Shown here: positions 1-8,553 of the stretch, one piece after another
Layout: each line of letters starts with the position of its first letter
How positions within the stretch are numbered: position 1 is the first letter of the stretch
Origin: Desulfobacteraceae bacterium
GTDB taxonomy: Bacteria; Desulfobacterota; Desulfobacteria; Desulfobacterales; SURF-15
Direction of reading: 5' to 3'
NCBI GenBank assembly: GCA_003599475.1
Contig: QZKK01000183.1
Coordinates: 1-18,568 of the forward strand
Length of the DNA stretch: 18,568 nt
Program-made: the position numbers and the translations under genes
Notes under the pieces: model-generated
The model's input: only the letters and a program-made list of their open reading frames with translations
What the model was told of the DNA's origin: nothing
Databases searched by the model: none

Positions 1-360
1 TATCCTCACCTCGGGACGCTGCCTCCGGAAAAAATCGAATATGAGCTGGCGGCGTCGAAAGCAGCCTTGGAAAAACGGCTTGGACAGGTTGTCGACTGTT
101 TCGCATATCCGGGCGGAATTCGCCGATATGGGGATCTCAACTGCAAAACCGAACAAATACTGATTCGCTGCGGCTATCAGATGGCCTGCACTTCGATTTT
201 CGGTCGCAACGGTTTCGGACAGAATCCTTATGAGCTAAAGCGCATCGGTATCGGACGTGCGGACACCTTGCCTGTTTTCATGGCCAAGGTCTCAGGAGCC
301 TGTGATTGGATAGAAAATGTCCAAACGGCGTTTCAGCAGGTCTTCAAAAACGTCTACTAA
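1..360 (+). CDS. Polysaccharide deacetylase (NodB fold), 3' fragment
   Basis: This is the C-terminal 119 residues of a gene that begins before the window. The frame is open from base 1 to a TAA at 358-360. It reads YPHLGTLPPEKIEYELAASK, then LGQVVDCFAYPGG. That is the 'HPxL ... ELxxSKxxLE ... FAYPxG' stretch of NodB/CE4 deacetylases, which remove N-acetyl groups from surface polysaccharide or peptidoglycan with a metal ion. A paralogous stretch occurs in the complete deacetylase at 4445-5575. The residue just before the Pro, usually the second metal-binding His, is Tyr here, so activity is uncertain. The first metal-binding motifs lie outside the window. A repeat-rich gap separates it from the next gene. 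The family call is firm; the substrate is unknown. Confidence 0.85.
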   Translation, partial: YPHLGTLPPEKIEYELAASKAALEKRLGQVVDCFAYPGGIRRYGDLNCKTEQILIRCGYQMACTSIFGRNGFGQNPYELKRIGIGRADTLPVFMAKVSGACDWIENVQTAFQQVFKNVY

Positions 361-460
361 TCAGAGGTTCAGGGTCCAGCGTTCAGGGTTCAGAGGTTCA
401 GCGTTTCATTCGATGTTGGACGTTCGCTGTTCGATGTTGGACGTTCATCTTTTAAATCAA
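361..460. repeat. Tandem heptamer (NGTTCAG) and GATGTTGGACGTTC repeats
   Basis: Bases 366-408 carry about six copies of a 7-base unit NGTTCAG, one base out of phase at 394. Bases 409-450 carry two copies of TTCGATGTTGGACGTTC. The heptamer is the reverse complement of CTGAACN at 13583-13634. The second unit recurs in reverse orientation at 6848-6868 with one mismatch in 21 bases. Such low-complexity intergenic units are typically dispersed through a genome. The small open frames they create (for example residues MLDVRCSMLDVHLL) are not credible genes. Confidence 0.8.
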
Positions 461-483
461 ATTTCACACGAGACAATAAAGTT

Positions 484-1851
484 ATGCGACGCATTGCCTT
501 CATCATGTCCACCTTTCCGACGCTTACCGAAACGTTTGTGGCCGGAGAAATCAAGCTCTTGATCTCTCATTTTTCCGGAAGCAGAATCTACTCGCTGAGG
601 CCGCCCTTTGACAAGACGCTTCACACCGAATCTGTCGATTTGATGGAAAAGACCGTTTATCTTCCCTCATCCCTTTCCACCGTCTGTTTGAAATCGAATG
701 CCCGGTGGTTCATCAGACACCCGATCCGTTATATCCGCGTGCTGCTTTATTTGATGTACCACACCGCTTCCAATCCGCTTCATCTGGTAAAAACCTTTTA
801 TCTCTTCCCTCAAGCGGCCCATCTGGCGGAATTGCTGCAAAATTCGGACATCGATCACATCCACGCGCACTGGTCCGGCTATCCCACTACCGTCGCGTTG
901 GCCGTCTCACGGCTTACCGGACTTTCCTTCAGCTTCACTTCTCATGCCTGCGACATGAGCATGATCAAAACCCTGGTGGCCGAAAAAGTCAAACACGCCC
1001 TCTTTGTCCTGACCTGTACCGTCGATGCCCTCAAATTTGTCCGCTCCTTCCTTCCGGCCGAGCATTTGGATAAAATCAGAGTGAACTACCACGGCTCAAA
1101 CCTTCAGAAATTCCGCCCCGAATTCCGTCGGCCGCACAGCGGGTCGCGACCTATCATCGTATCGTGCGCAGACCTGCACGAGCGCAAGGGCTTTCCCTAT
1201 CTGCTGCAGGCTTTGGCCATCCTGAAGAAAAGAAATCTGGATTTTTTCTGCTTTATCGTCGGGGAGGGGCCGCAGCGGCCCCTCTTGGAAAAAATGGTTC
1301 GAACATTGAAACTGCAGGACCAGGTCGCGCTCCCGGGAGCCGTCACGCAGGAAGAACTGATCGAGAAATACTATGGCGTTGCGGATATCTTCGTTCTGCC
1401 CTGCATGATTCAGAGACTTCGGTTTTTTAGAAAAAATGTGGATCTCGGCCGACTAAAGATCCTGGAATGCAAGATGAGCCGCGGCGAGGGGGTCCAGAAG
1501 GACGGCATCCCCAATGTTCTGGTGGAAGCGATGGCGATGGAAATTCCAACGCTTTCCTCGGAAATCGCGGCCATCCCGGAGCTGATCAGGCATAATCAAA
1601 ACGGGTTGCTGGCACCTCAGAAAGATCCGGAAGCCCTGGCCCTGCATCTGACCGCCCTCATCCAAGATGAAAAGCTCCGGAGCCGCCTCGGGGAGGCGGG
1701 ACACCGAACCGTCCACCAATTTTTCGACCGCAGCAAGAACATCAGGGAACTGCTTGACATATTTTCCCACTCGTTTCTTTACGGACCGATAGATTCAAAG
1801 GAAACCGAAGCCAGAAACCGGGCCGTAAAAACCCTGCTCCACAATTCCTGA
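484..1851 (+). CDS. Glycosyltransferase family 4 (GT-B)
   Basis: 455 residues; a cytoplasmic or peripheral enzyme that moves a sugar from a nucleotide donor onto a growing glycan. The N-terminus (RRIAFIMSTFPTLTETFVAGEI) is typical of exopolysaccharide GT4 enzymes. The donor half carries HERKGFPYLLQAL, FIVGEGPQRPLLE, GAVTQEEL, and DGIPNVLVEAMAMEIPTLSS followed by AAIPELI, so the usual E-x7-E appears as D340-x7-E348, as in many relatives. Between VLPC (residues 304-307) and DGIPN (340) there are about 34 residues, where relatives usually have around 10; the extra piece is basic (RLRFFRKN). No strong Shine-Dalgarno precedes the ATG at 484, and the start follows the upstream repeats directly. GT2 follows after 83 bases. 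The family is firm; donor and acceptor are unknown. Confidence 0.93.
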   Translation: MRRIAFIMSTFPTLTETFVAGEIKLLISHFSGSRIYSLRPPFDKTLHTESVDLMEKTVYLPSSLSTVCLKSNARWFIRHPIRYIRVLLYLMYHTASNPLHLVKTFYLFPQAAHLAELLQNSDIDHIHAHWSGYPTTVALAVSRLTGLSFSFTSHACDMSMIKTLVAEKVKHALFVLTCTVDALKFVRSFLPAEHLDKIRVNYHGSNLQKFRPEFRRPHSGSRPIIVSCADLHERKGFPYLLQALAILKKRNLDFFCFIVGEGPQRPLLEKMVRTLKLQDQVALPGAVTQEELIEKYYGVADIFVLPCMIQRLRFFRKNVDLGRLKILECKMSRGEGVQKDGIPNVLVEAMAMEIPTLSSEIAAIPELIRHNQNGLLAPQKDPEALALHLTALIQDEKLRSRLGEAGHRTVHQFFDRSKNIRELLDIFSHSFLYGPIDSKETEARNRAVKTLLHNS

Positions 1852-1934
1852 GTAAGCCCCGCCTCATCGAGCCGCCTTCAGCAATCATCGCAACTCGGAT
1901 GTTCCATCGATATCTTGAACCATTGGAGGATTCC

Positions 1935-2993
1935 ATGACACCGAAGCACTCGAACTTTCCACGGGTAACGATCGTCATTCCGGCCCGAAACGAAGAAGAG
2001 CACATCCGGGAGTGCCTGTCTTCCCTCCTGGAGCAGGACTATCCCGCCGACCTGCTGGAAATCGTGGTTATCGATGGGATGAGCGAAGACAGGACCGCCC
2101 AGCAGGTGCAGGAATTATCAACCCTGCACCCGCGGATAAAGCTTCTGCCGAATCCGCGGCGGATTATTCCTTCCGCTCTCAATATCGGCATCGCACAGGC
2201 CGAAGGTGAAATCGTCATGCGGGCCGATGCCCATACCCGTTACGAAAGGGATTACGTACGGCTTTCCGTAGAATTACTGCAAACGACGGATGCTGCCAAT
2301 GTCGGAGGAGTCATCTTCCCAATCGGGCGGGGGTTCATCGGCCGGGTGATTGCCGCCGCAGTCTGTTCCCCTTTCGGAATCGGCAATGCGTATTACCGCT
2401 TTGCCCGCAAAAGAATGTGGGTCGACACGGTGGCTTTCGGATGCTGGAGGAAAAAAACGCTGGTCGACCTCGGCGGTTACAACGAAAACTATTCCGCCAA
2501 CGAAGATTATGAATTGAACTACCGGCTACGGGCAAGCGGGGGGAAAATTTTGCTCGACCCCCGGCTCAAGTGCCAATATATCCCGAGAGATTCGCTGCCG
2601 AAAATCTTCCGGCAGTATTTTTCTTATGGACTGTACAAGGTCAGGATGCTTGCCCAATATCCCGAATCCATGGTGTTACGCCAGGCGGTAGCGCCGGTTT
2701 TCGTATTATGCCTGGCAGGGTCGCTGGCCCTCTCGCCCCTGACCTTCTGGCCTTTGGTTCTTCTGTCAGTCTCTTATCTGACAACCGGAGCGATTTTCTC
2801 CCAACGAACGGACTGCGGTCGAAATGTATTTCGCACGCTCACACTGCTCCTGACCTATTTGACCATTCATTGCGCGTGGGGAATAGGGTTCTTGTATGGT
2901 ATGAAAAGATTCGGTGTGCCGAAATTCCATAAGATTTACCCAATGAAACCGGTATCCGGTCCCAGCCCCGCCCCCGCACATGCCGATCGTTGA
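1935..2993 (+). CDS. Glycosyltransferase family 2 with C-terminal membrane segments (ExoA-like)
   Basis: 352 residues. The start at 1935 is chosen because GGAGG lies at 1925-1929; an in-frame codon further upstream lacks such a site. GT-A features run in order: VTIVIPARNEEEHI, then DGMSEDRT (D47), then a DxD-like RADAHTRYERD (D98), then NEDYELNYRLRASGG with a candidate catalytic base (E190/D191). Two C-terminal hydrophobic stretches (around AVAPVFVLCLAGSLAL and TLTLLLTYLTIHCAWGIGF) place it at the inner membrane, as in ExoA-type succinoglycan enzymes. It probably adds a sugar to a lipid-linked intermediate that the flippase at 6977 could export. Sugar identity cannot be read from sequence. 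Confidence 0.93.
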   Translation: MTPKHSNFPRVTIVIPARNEEEHIRECLSSLLEQDYPADLLEIVVIDGMSEDRTAQQVQELSTLHPRIKLLPNPRRIIPSALNIGIAQAEGEIVMRADAHTRYERDYVRLSVELLQTTDAANVGGVIFPIGRGFIGRVIAAAVCSPFGIGNAYYRFARKRMWVDTVAFGCWRKKTLVDLGGYNENYSANEDYELNYRLRASGGKILLDPRLKCQYIPRDSLPKIFRQYFSYGLYKVRMLAQYPESMVLRQAVAPVFVLCLAGSLALSPLTFWPLVLLSVSYLTTGAIFSQRTDCGRNVFRTLTLLLTYLTIHCAWGIGFLYGMKRFGVPKFHKIYPMKPVSGPSPAPAHADR

Positions 2994-3106
2994 TTTCGAT
3001 GAACCGAATGAAGTTAAGCCTCGGCGGATTCGAAATCGTCCATCCATATATTCTATGCAGTTCCTGTCCTCTGCAGGTTCAAATCTTAGGACGACCGAAA
3101 ACAAGG

Positions 3107-3114
3107 AGGTGGAG
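3107..3114 (+). promoter_or_regulatory. Strong ribosome binding site for the secreted protein at 3117
   Basis: AAGGAGGTGGAG lies just before ATG 3117, an almost perfect match to the 16S 3' end. The neighbouring glycosyltransferase at 484 has no such site, so this exported protein may be made in larger amount. Confidence 0.7.
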
Positions 3115-3116
3115 AA

Positions 3117-4454
3117 ATGAAGAGGTTCTGTGAGATCCTGATTCTTATGGGCATCTTGGCGTTCGTTGCGCCGGTGTATCCGGCGCAAGGGGTGACCGTT
3201 ACCGATACCCTTTTTGTCCGATCTTCGAGCGGCGACGGTTACAACAAGCCTTATAACGGAACGGCGAATATCACAAGCACTTATGCTTACATCGGTAACG
3301 GTTTCCTCATCGGCTGGCGGTTTGAAGGAATTCCGATTCCACCCGGCTCGGCGGTGCAGGAGGCGACGCTGGAGGTCTTCTGTCACATCGGAGCGGATGA
3401 ACCTGTCAGTATCCGTTACGTTGGAGAGGCTGTCGATGGTGCAGCTCCTTTTTCAGGTACGGGTTATGATATGATCAATCGTCCGAAGACTTTCACAAGC
3501 CTCATCGATGTGCCTGGACCGTGGCTTACCATGGGCTGGAATGCAAGCCCGGATCTGTCCCCAATTCTGCAGGAGATCATCGACCGGCCGGGATGGAGAG
3601 CTGGAAACGCGGTCGCTTTCTTCGCCGAGGAGACCTCCGCCGCAGGCAAACGCGGGGTGTATATGATGGAAAAAGGGGATGCATATGCCGCGCGATTGCA
3701 TGTCACCTATACGATTTCCAAAATCGATTTCGATACGAACGGAGACGGCTCCCCGGACATGACGATGAAGGATGCCGACGGCGACGGGTACTTTGAATGC
3801 CCGGTCGGAAAGACCGAATACACGGGCACCCTGACGATCGACAAACCCCTCGAGATCATGGGGTTTCCCGCTACCCGAACGGAGACCCTGTTCAAAGGGG
3901 ACGGGTTCATGCTCAAAAATGGGGGGCAAATCATCAGCGATCTGACCTCGCCGATCGTCAGCAGCTATTTCCCCGGCCTGAAGGGGAACGACCTCCAGGT
4001 AGTTTCACGCGACTTCATCTGGATCCAGTACGGCGCCAAAATTCTTTTGGGCGGAGACTCCAACCAGGATTTCGACGGAGACGTTTATCTAGAAGCCACC
4101 CGTCCGGGTGCCGACGTGGAGGTTAAGGAAGATGCCCTTATCCACGGCCGCCATATCGATATGATCACGTATGGGGGAGCCGTCTCCCTGCGCCGAAATG
4201 CCGTTCTGCGCGGAAACTCTCATATGAAATTCCGTGCCAATCTTTACGGCGATATTCGACTCAATCGGGATGTTACCCTTCAAGCATCATCCGTCGATGG
4301 AGATTGCTTTATCACCTTTACCGTACAAGAAGGCGATCTGCATATGAATCGGAATATCTTCCTGAATGCCGATGTGATCGATTTCTGCGGCGTTCAGGGC
4401 AATATCTGGGATGACGGGACGGTGACCCTGACCGGAAAAACCGAATGCTGGTAA
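3117..4454 (+). CDS. Secreted protein: N-terminal beta-sandwich (DNRLRE-like), Ca-type Asp repeats, beta-rich C-terminus
   Basis: 445 residues. A signal peptide is clear: MKRF, a hydrophobic core ILILMGILAFVAPVY, and a likely cut near PAQG. Residues ~27-198 resemble the beta-sandwich domain of secreted and adhesin-like proteins, with the features 'GWRFEGIPIPPGSAVQEATL', 'INRPKTF', 'ILQEIIDRPGWRAGNAVAFF' and a closing 'ARLHVTY'. Residues ~204-225 (DTNGDGSPD, DADGDGYFE) are Asp-rich loops like calcium-binding thrombospondin-3/dockerin repeats. The rest alternates short polar and hydrophobic strands (for example LYGDIRLNRDVTLQ and GDLHMNRNIFLNADVI), which suggests a beta-helix or bactofilin-like stack. 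No PEP-CTERM, LPXTG or membrane anchor is seen. The stop overlaps the possible start of the next deacetylase by 10 bases. I infer an extracellular matrix or adhesive role. Confidence 0.8.
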   Translation: MKRFCEILILMGILAFVAPVYPAQGVTVTDTLFVRSSSGDGYNKPYNGTANITSTYAYIGNGFLIGWRFEGIPIPPGSAVQEATLEVFCHIGADEPVSIRYVGEAVDGAAPFSGTGYDMINRPKTFTSLIDVPGPWLTMGWNASPDLSPILQEIIDRPGWRAGNAVAFFAEETSAAGKRGVYMMEKGDAYAARLHVTYTISKIDFDTNGDGSPDMTMKDADGDGYFECPVGKTEYTGTLTIDKPLEIMGFPATRTETLFKGDGFMLKNGGQIISDLTSPIVSSYFPGLKGNDLQVVSRDFIWIQYGAKILLGGDSNQDFDGDVYLEATRPGADVEVKEDALIHGRHIDMITYGGAVSLRRNAVLRGNSHMKFRANLYGDIRLNRDVTLQASSVDGDCFITFTVQEGDLHMNRNIFLNADVIDFCGVQGNIWDDGTVTLTGKTECW

Positions 4455-5575
4455 AAGGGATCAACGCATCCGGCCCCCAAAATCCTTTCCCCACGTACAC
4501 CCGCTCGTACCGGTCGCCGATCCATCCGATAGCCGTGCACCCTTGCCTCAAACCGTTTTCAAGAGTCGTAAAGCAACTTCTCTGGATGAACGCCGGCATC
4601 TGTTGCCGCCTCTTTGAACGGCCGTCAAAAAACGGTTATCCGATTCTGCAATACCATTCCGTCAGCCCGCTCGAGCCGCACCAGCAGTGGTATATCCATC
4701 CCAGCCTGTCGCTTCATCCCAGGGATTTCGAAAGGCAGATGGCATTCGTTCGCAGGCGCTTCGAGCCCCTCCTCCTCGGTCAATTGCTGGGCCGCGTGCA
4801 GGAGGGCAGTTACGGGAGTAAACCCCTGATAGCGGTAACCTTCGACGACGGCTACCGGGACAATTTCATCCATGCGCTTCCGATTCTGCGCAAGTACCGG
4901 ATTCCGGCCACATTCTACCTGACCAGTGAGTGCATGGACGGCCGGGTCCCGCTCTGGACGACTGAACTGAGAGCGCTGCTCCTCAAGAGCAGCCGGTCTC
5001 GAATTACGCTGTCCACCCTGCAGTGCTCGTATCGGCTCGACGGACCGGCGTCGCGAATCGAGGCGATCCGTCACATCAAAGCACGGATGCTGAAACTCCC
5101 CCGCGACCAGCGGGAAAAAGCAATCGAAGAAATTCGCAGGGTTACAGCAGCAGACCGCCGCCATTTCGCATGGATGAAAATGGTCATGCTCGATTGGGAG
5201 CAGGTAGAATACATGTCCTGCTGCGGCATGGAATTCGGATCGCACACCATGACGCACCCCTCCTTGCCCCATATCCCCGCCGACGAGGCGCTTTTGGAGA
5301 TCGCCGGCTCAAAAGCCGCAATCGAGGCAAAGATCGGAAGACAGATCGTCCACTTCAGCTACCCCAATCCGGGAAACGTCCCTAACTTCAACAGCCGGAT
5401 CCGGAGGATGTTGAAAAACTGCGGATTCGTTTCAGCGGCGACATCGGTTCCCGGACGTTTTGTTCAAGAAGCGGATATGCTGGCGCTCAAACGCAAGGGG
5501 ATATACCGTCCTTATCATCAGAATCCGGCCGAATTTTTCTTCTGGATCCAACGTGAATCGCTCATACCTGCGTGA
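4445..5575 (+). CDS. Polysaccharide deacetylase (NodB/CE4 family)
   Basis: Up to 376 residues. CE4 motifs are in order: PILQYHSVS, motif 1 TFDDG (D134/D135), motif 2 SHTMTHPSL (H267-x3-H271) and motif 3 FSYPNPGN (from F304). The Asp and two His residues that bind metal are all present, so it is probably active in removing acetyl groups from N-acetyl sugars. The start is uncertain. ATG 4445 overlaps the previous gene, and residues 1-30 look poor; GTG 4535 or ATG 4586 would give a protein of more usual size, but none has a strong Shine-Dalgarno. There is no signal peptide from 4445. The next gene starts 17 bases after the stop, consistent with one transcript. It is a paralog of the fragment at 1-360. 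Confidence 0.9.
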   Translation: MLVKGINASGPQNPFPTYTRSYRSPIHPIAVHPCLKPFSRVVKQLLWMNAGICCRLFERPSKNGYPILQYHSVSPLEPHQQWYIHPSLSLHPRDFERQMAFVRRRFEPLLLGQLLGRVQEGSYGSKPLIAVTFDDGYRDNFIHALPILRKYRIPATFYLTSECMDGRVPLWTTELRALLLKSSRSRITLSTLQCSYRLDGPASRIEAIRHIKARMLKLPRDQREKAIEEIRRVTAADRRHFAWMKMVMLDWEQVEYMSCCGMEFGSHTMTHPSLPHIPADEALLEIAGSKAAIEAKIGRQIVHFSYPNPGNVPNFNSRIRRMLKNCGFVSAATSVPGRFVQEADMLALKRKGIYRPYHQNPAEFFFWIQRESLIPA

Positions 5576-5591
5576 AAGGAAGAGACTCCGC

Positions 5592-6794
5592 ATGAAACCA
5601 GAAATTGCTCAAAAACCGACCGCCGTCGTGTTGGGTCTCGGGCAAAACGGTCTTGCCACGGTCCGCGCGCTGGCGAGAAAGGGAATTCCGGTCATCGGCA
5701 TCGACCGCGATCTGAAGCAGTATACGGCCCGCACCCGGTACTGCAAGCGCCTGCACTGCCCCGATTTCAAAACCGGCACGGACTGGATCGAACGGCTGGT
5801 GGAATTGGGGCAAGCACTGCCCTGCAAGGGAGTACTCTTTCCTTCGGGGGATTTCAGCCTGCAGAAGCTGTCCGACCATCGGAAGCGTTTGGATCCTTAT
5901 TTTCACTTCACCTTCCCCGTAAAGAAAGTGGTCGACCTGTGTCTCGATAAGAGGGCGTTCTACCGGTTCGCAGCCCTCCACGGTTTTCCGATTCCGCAAA
6001 GCTTTTTTCCCGAATCGGACGGCGATTGGCGGGCAATCACAGACAGCGTTCGTTATCCATGCGTCGTCAAGCCCTATCAGCCGAGCCTTGGATGGCGCCG
6101 TATTTTCCCGGAACACAAACTGTTTGAAGTCGGCTCGGCGGATGCGCTTCTGAAATTGTCCCGCCGGATCCGGCAGCTTCATTCGGATCTTGTCGTTCAG
6201 GAACGGATACCGGGAAAGGATGACTCTCTATTTTTTTCATTGACCTATCTTGATTCGAACTCAAAACCGCTTGGCATGTTCACAGGGAGAAAGCTTCGGC
6301 AGCAGCCGCCTCAATCCGGAACCTCCAGCATGGCGGAAAGTCTGTGGCAGCCATGGATCGCCGATACGAGCACCGCACTGCTGCAGGCGATGGGCTACAC
6401 GGGGTACGGTTCGGTGGAATTCAAATGGGACCCTCGCGATCGAGCGTTTAAAATCATCGAAGTCAGCGCCCGCACATGGTTTCCGCATGGAGTCAGCGCC
6501 GCTTGCGGAGTCAATCTGGAGTATATTGCCTACTGCGATAAAACCGGGCTTCCGATCCCGCCGGCAAACGGATTCCGCCAGAAAGTGAAATGGATTCACG
6601 AAGAAAGAGATCTGCGCAGCAGCATCGCGTATCTGAAAGCGGGAAAGCTGACGCTTCCACAGTGGATATCCTCCTATCGGGGAGCACGCACATATGCCAT
6701 TTCCTGCCGGGACGATCCCGGCCCCGTGCTTTACCTGATGCTGCATCTGATCACCGTACCATGGCGCAGGGTGATCAGGAGCCTTGCCTGTTGA
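5592..6794 (+). CDS. ATP-grasp carboxylate-amine ligase family protein
   Basis: 400 residues. ATG 5592 is chosen because GGAAGAG lies 5-10 bases upstream and the Rossmann-like start (AVVLGLGQNGLATVRALARKG) follows at once; longer in-frame options run into the previous gene. The pre-ATP-grasp domain is followed by ATP-grasp elements: CVVKPYQP (adenine-contacting Lys), LVVQERIPGKDDSLFF, TGRKLRQ, and GYGSVEFKWDP...IIEVSARTWFPHG. Relatives usually end with E-(I/V)-N-x-R as the metal site; here Asn is Ser. The family activates a carboxylate as acyl phosphate and joins it to an amine. In this locus a likely role is attaching an amino acid to a uronic acid, or making a peptide-like substituent. The true substrate is unknown. 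Confidence 0.85.
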   Translation: MKPEIAQKPTAVVLGLGQNGLATVRALARKGIPVIGIDRDLKQYTARTRYCKRLHCPDFKTGTDWIERLVELGQALPCKGVLFPSGDFSLQKLSDHRKRLDPYFHFTFPVKKVVDLCLDKRAFYRFAALHGFPIPQSFFPESDGDWRAITDSVRYPCVVKPYQPSLGWRRIFPEHKLFEVGSADALLKLSRRIRQLHSDLVVQERIPGKDDSLFFSLTYLDSNSKPLGMFTGRKLRQQPPQSGTSSMAESLWQPWIADTSTALLQAMGYTGYGSVEFKWDPRDRAFKIIEVSARTWFPHGVSAACGVNLEYIAYCDKTGLPIPPANGFRQKVKWIHEERDLRSSIAYLKAGKLTLPQWISSYRGARTYAISCRDDPGPVLYLMLHLITVPWRRVIRSLAC

Positions 6795-6829
6795 ACCGAC
6801 GGGATTGAAGACTGTGGACTGCTTCCCTG

Positions 6830-6955
6830 TTGGCTACTTCATTTGAGAGATGAACGTCCAACTTCGAATGAAAAGACGAGTGATTCGTTATAAACGATGA
6901 AGCTGTATTTAACGTGCAACGTGCAACGAGTTCAACGCGCAACGATTTTTTAAGC
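6830..6955. repeat. Repeat-rich intergenic segment (inverted copy of the 409-450 unit, plus CGTGCAA heptamers)
   Basis: Bases 6848-6868 match the reverse complement of 430-450 in 20 of 21 positions. Bases 6911-6945 hold a period-7 run (GTGCAAC, GTGCAAC, then diverged GTTCAAC and GCGCAAC). The run of T at 6946-6951 follows it, but no strong hairpin precedes it, so I do not call a terminator. The segment lies between the ATP-grasp and flippase genes. Confidence 0.7.
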
Positions 6956-6976
6956 TCCGAACGCGGAACCCCTGGC

Positions 6977-8485
6977 ATGTATCTTCGGCTTAAAAAGCTA
7001 TTCAGTGAGTCATCCATCTATGCGGTAGGCAACTTCCTGCTGCGTTCCTTTTCGGTGATCACCATGCCGGTTTTCACCCGCTGCATGCCGGCGACACAGT
7101 ATGGAATCCTTTCCATCGTGCGCACCGTCAGAGACCTCGGCAGTGTGCTCTATGAAGCGGGTACTTCGGCTTCGTCGATGCGCTTCTACTACGATTGCCG
7201 TGATTCGGAAGATTTGAAACGATTGTTTTCGAGTCTATTCTTTTTTACCACCACCTTCAGCCTGGCCTGTTCTTTGGTGCTCCTTACGGTCGGCAATTTT
7301 TTCTGGAGCCGCGCCCTCAAGGACATTCCCTTCCATCCTTACGGCTCTCTGACCGTTTTCACGCTGCTGATGACCTCCGTCGGGATTCTGCCGCGGACCA
7401 TTTTTCGAGCCTTAGGCCAGGCAAGGCGCTTCGTCCTGATCAATCTGCTCCAGGCGTTGTCGATCGTTCTCCTCTCGATCATACTGGTCGTGGCATTCGA
7501 CATGGGGGCTCTTGGACCGATCCTGTCCACCTTCATCGTCTCGTGCGTATTCTACGGTGTCTTTCTCTATTATCTGGGACCTTATTTGAGCTTCTCCTTT
7601 TCCTGGAAAATCGTCCGCCAGTGTCTGGCGTTCGGCCTGCCGGACAGCCCGGTGCGTTTCGGCAACTGGGCGCTCAAAGTGGCCAACCAATTGATCCTGC
7701 AGTATTATCATCCTCTGGCGATTGTAGCCGTCTACTCCGTCGGCTTTTCGGTGGGCCACATCCTTTTCGATGTTGTGGTCACCGGCGTCCATTGGGCGTT
7801 TTTGCCTTTCTACTATGAAACCGCCAAAAGGGAGACGGAAATCGAGGCAAAGGAGATATTCGCCTATGTGGCGACCTATGATTTCATCCTGATTTCCTTC
7901 CTGACCCTTTTCACCATTTTTCTGGGCAGGATTCTCCTGCTGGTATTTGCCTCCTCGCTCTACGAGGGGGCAGAACCGATAGTGACAGTCATCGCCTTGT
8001 CCGCATTCTTTCAGTTTCTTTTCTTCATTCCCAGCCGAGGCATCTATGTGGTGAAAAAAACCGTATACATGCTCCCCCTCCTCCTGATTACCGTTGCCGT
8101 CAATCTTGGACTGGGTTTTTTGCTGATCCCGCACTACGGGGTGTCGGGAGCAGCCTGGGCAACGCTGATCGCCTATATGGTTCGCTGCTTTCTTACCCTT
8201 TTTGTCGCACAATGGATCTATCCGGTCCCTTATCAATACCTTCGTCTGGCCAAAGCAACCTTTGTTTTAATCCTCCTGCTGGCGGCAGGGAGCCGCCTGT
8301 CCGGTCTGCCTCTGCCGGTTGAGATTTCTGTAAAGCTCGCTCTGCTGTCCATGTTTCCCGTTCTTCTTTTTTTGCTGGGATTCTTTGAAAAACAGGAACT
8401 CGCCCGATTCCGGCTCCAGACCCGCACCCTTTCGCGACGAGTTTTGATGTTCCTGCCCGGCCAATCCGGGGGGTCACCGAATTAG
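6977..8485 (+). CDS. Oligosaccharide flippase (Wzx-like, MATE/MVF clan)
   Basis: 502 residues, very hydrophobic, with roughly 12-14 membrane segments spread over the whole length. The start (SESSIYAVGNFLLRSFSVITMPVFTRCMPATQYG) is the standard opening of Wzx/RfbX-type transporters. ATG 6977 is preferred over GTG 6914, because the extra 21 residues would be encoded by the repeat. No strong Shine-Dalgarno is visible. It should move undecaprenyl-linked repeat units to the outer face of the inner membrane, working with the neighbouring glycosyltransferases. A Wzy polymerase is not in the window, so the type of assembly pathway is not settled. Confidence 0.93.
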   Translation: MYLRLKKLFSESSIYAVGNFLLRSFSVITMPVFTRCMPATQYGILSIVRTVRDLGSVLYEAGTSASSMRFYYDCRDSEDLKRLFSSLFFFTTTFSLACSLVLLTVGNFFWSRALKDIPFHPYGSLTVFTLLMTSVGILPRTIFRALGQARRFVLINLLQALSIVLLSIILVVAFDMGALGPILSTFIVSCVFYGVFLYYLGPYLSFSFSWKIVRQCLAFGLPDSPVRFGNWALKVANQLILQYYHPLAIVAVYSVGFSVGHILFDVVVTGVHWAFLPFYYETAKRETEIEAKEIFAYVATYDFILISFLTLFTIFLGRILLLVFASSLYEGAEPIVTVIALSAFFQFLFFIPSRGIYVVKKTVYMLPLLLITVAVNLGLGFLLIPHYGVSGAAWATLIAYMVRCFLTLFVAQWIYPVPYQYLRLAKATFVLILLLAAGSRLSGLPLPVEISVKLALLSMFPVLLFLLGFFEKQELARFRLQTRTLSRRVLMFLPGQSGGSPN

Positions 8486-8553
8486 ACTCTCCGACCCAGC
8501 AACTACGGGATGGAATCCACCTTTTCATCACCCAACATTTGAAAGGAGTCACC

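Noticed and set aside
317..562. Small plus-strand frame across the repeats (81 codons)
   Set aside because: Its middle is translated repeat DNA and it overlaps two real genes.
6946..6951. Rho-independent terminator at the T run before the flippase
   Set aside because: No stable GC-rich hairpin lies directly upstream of the T residues.
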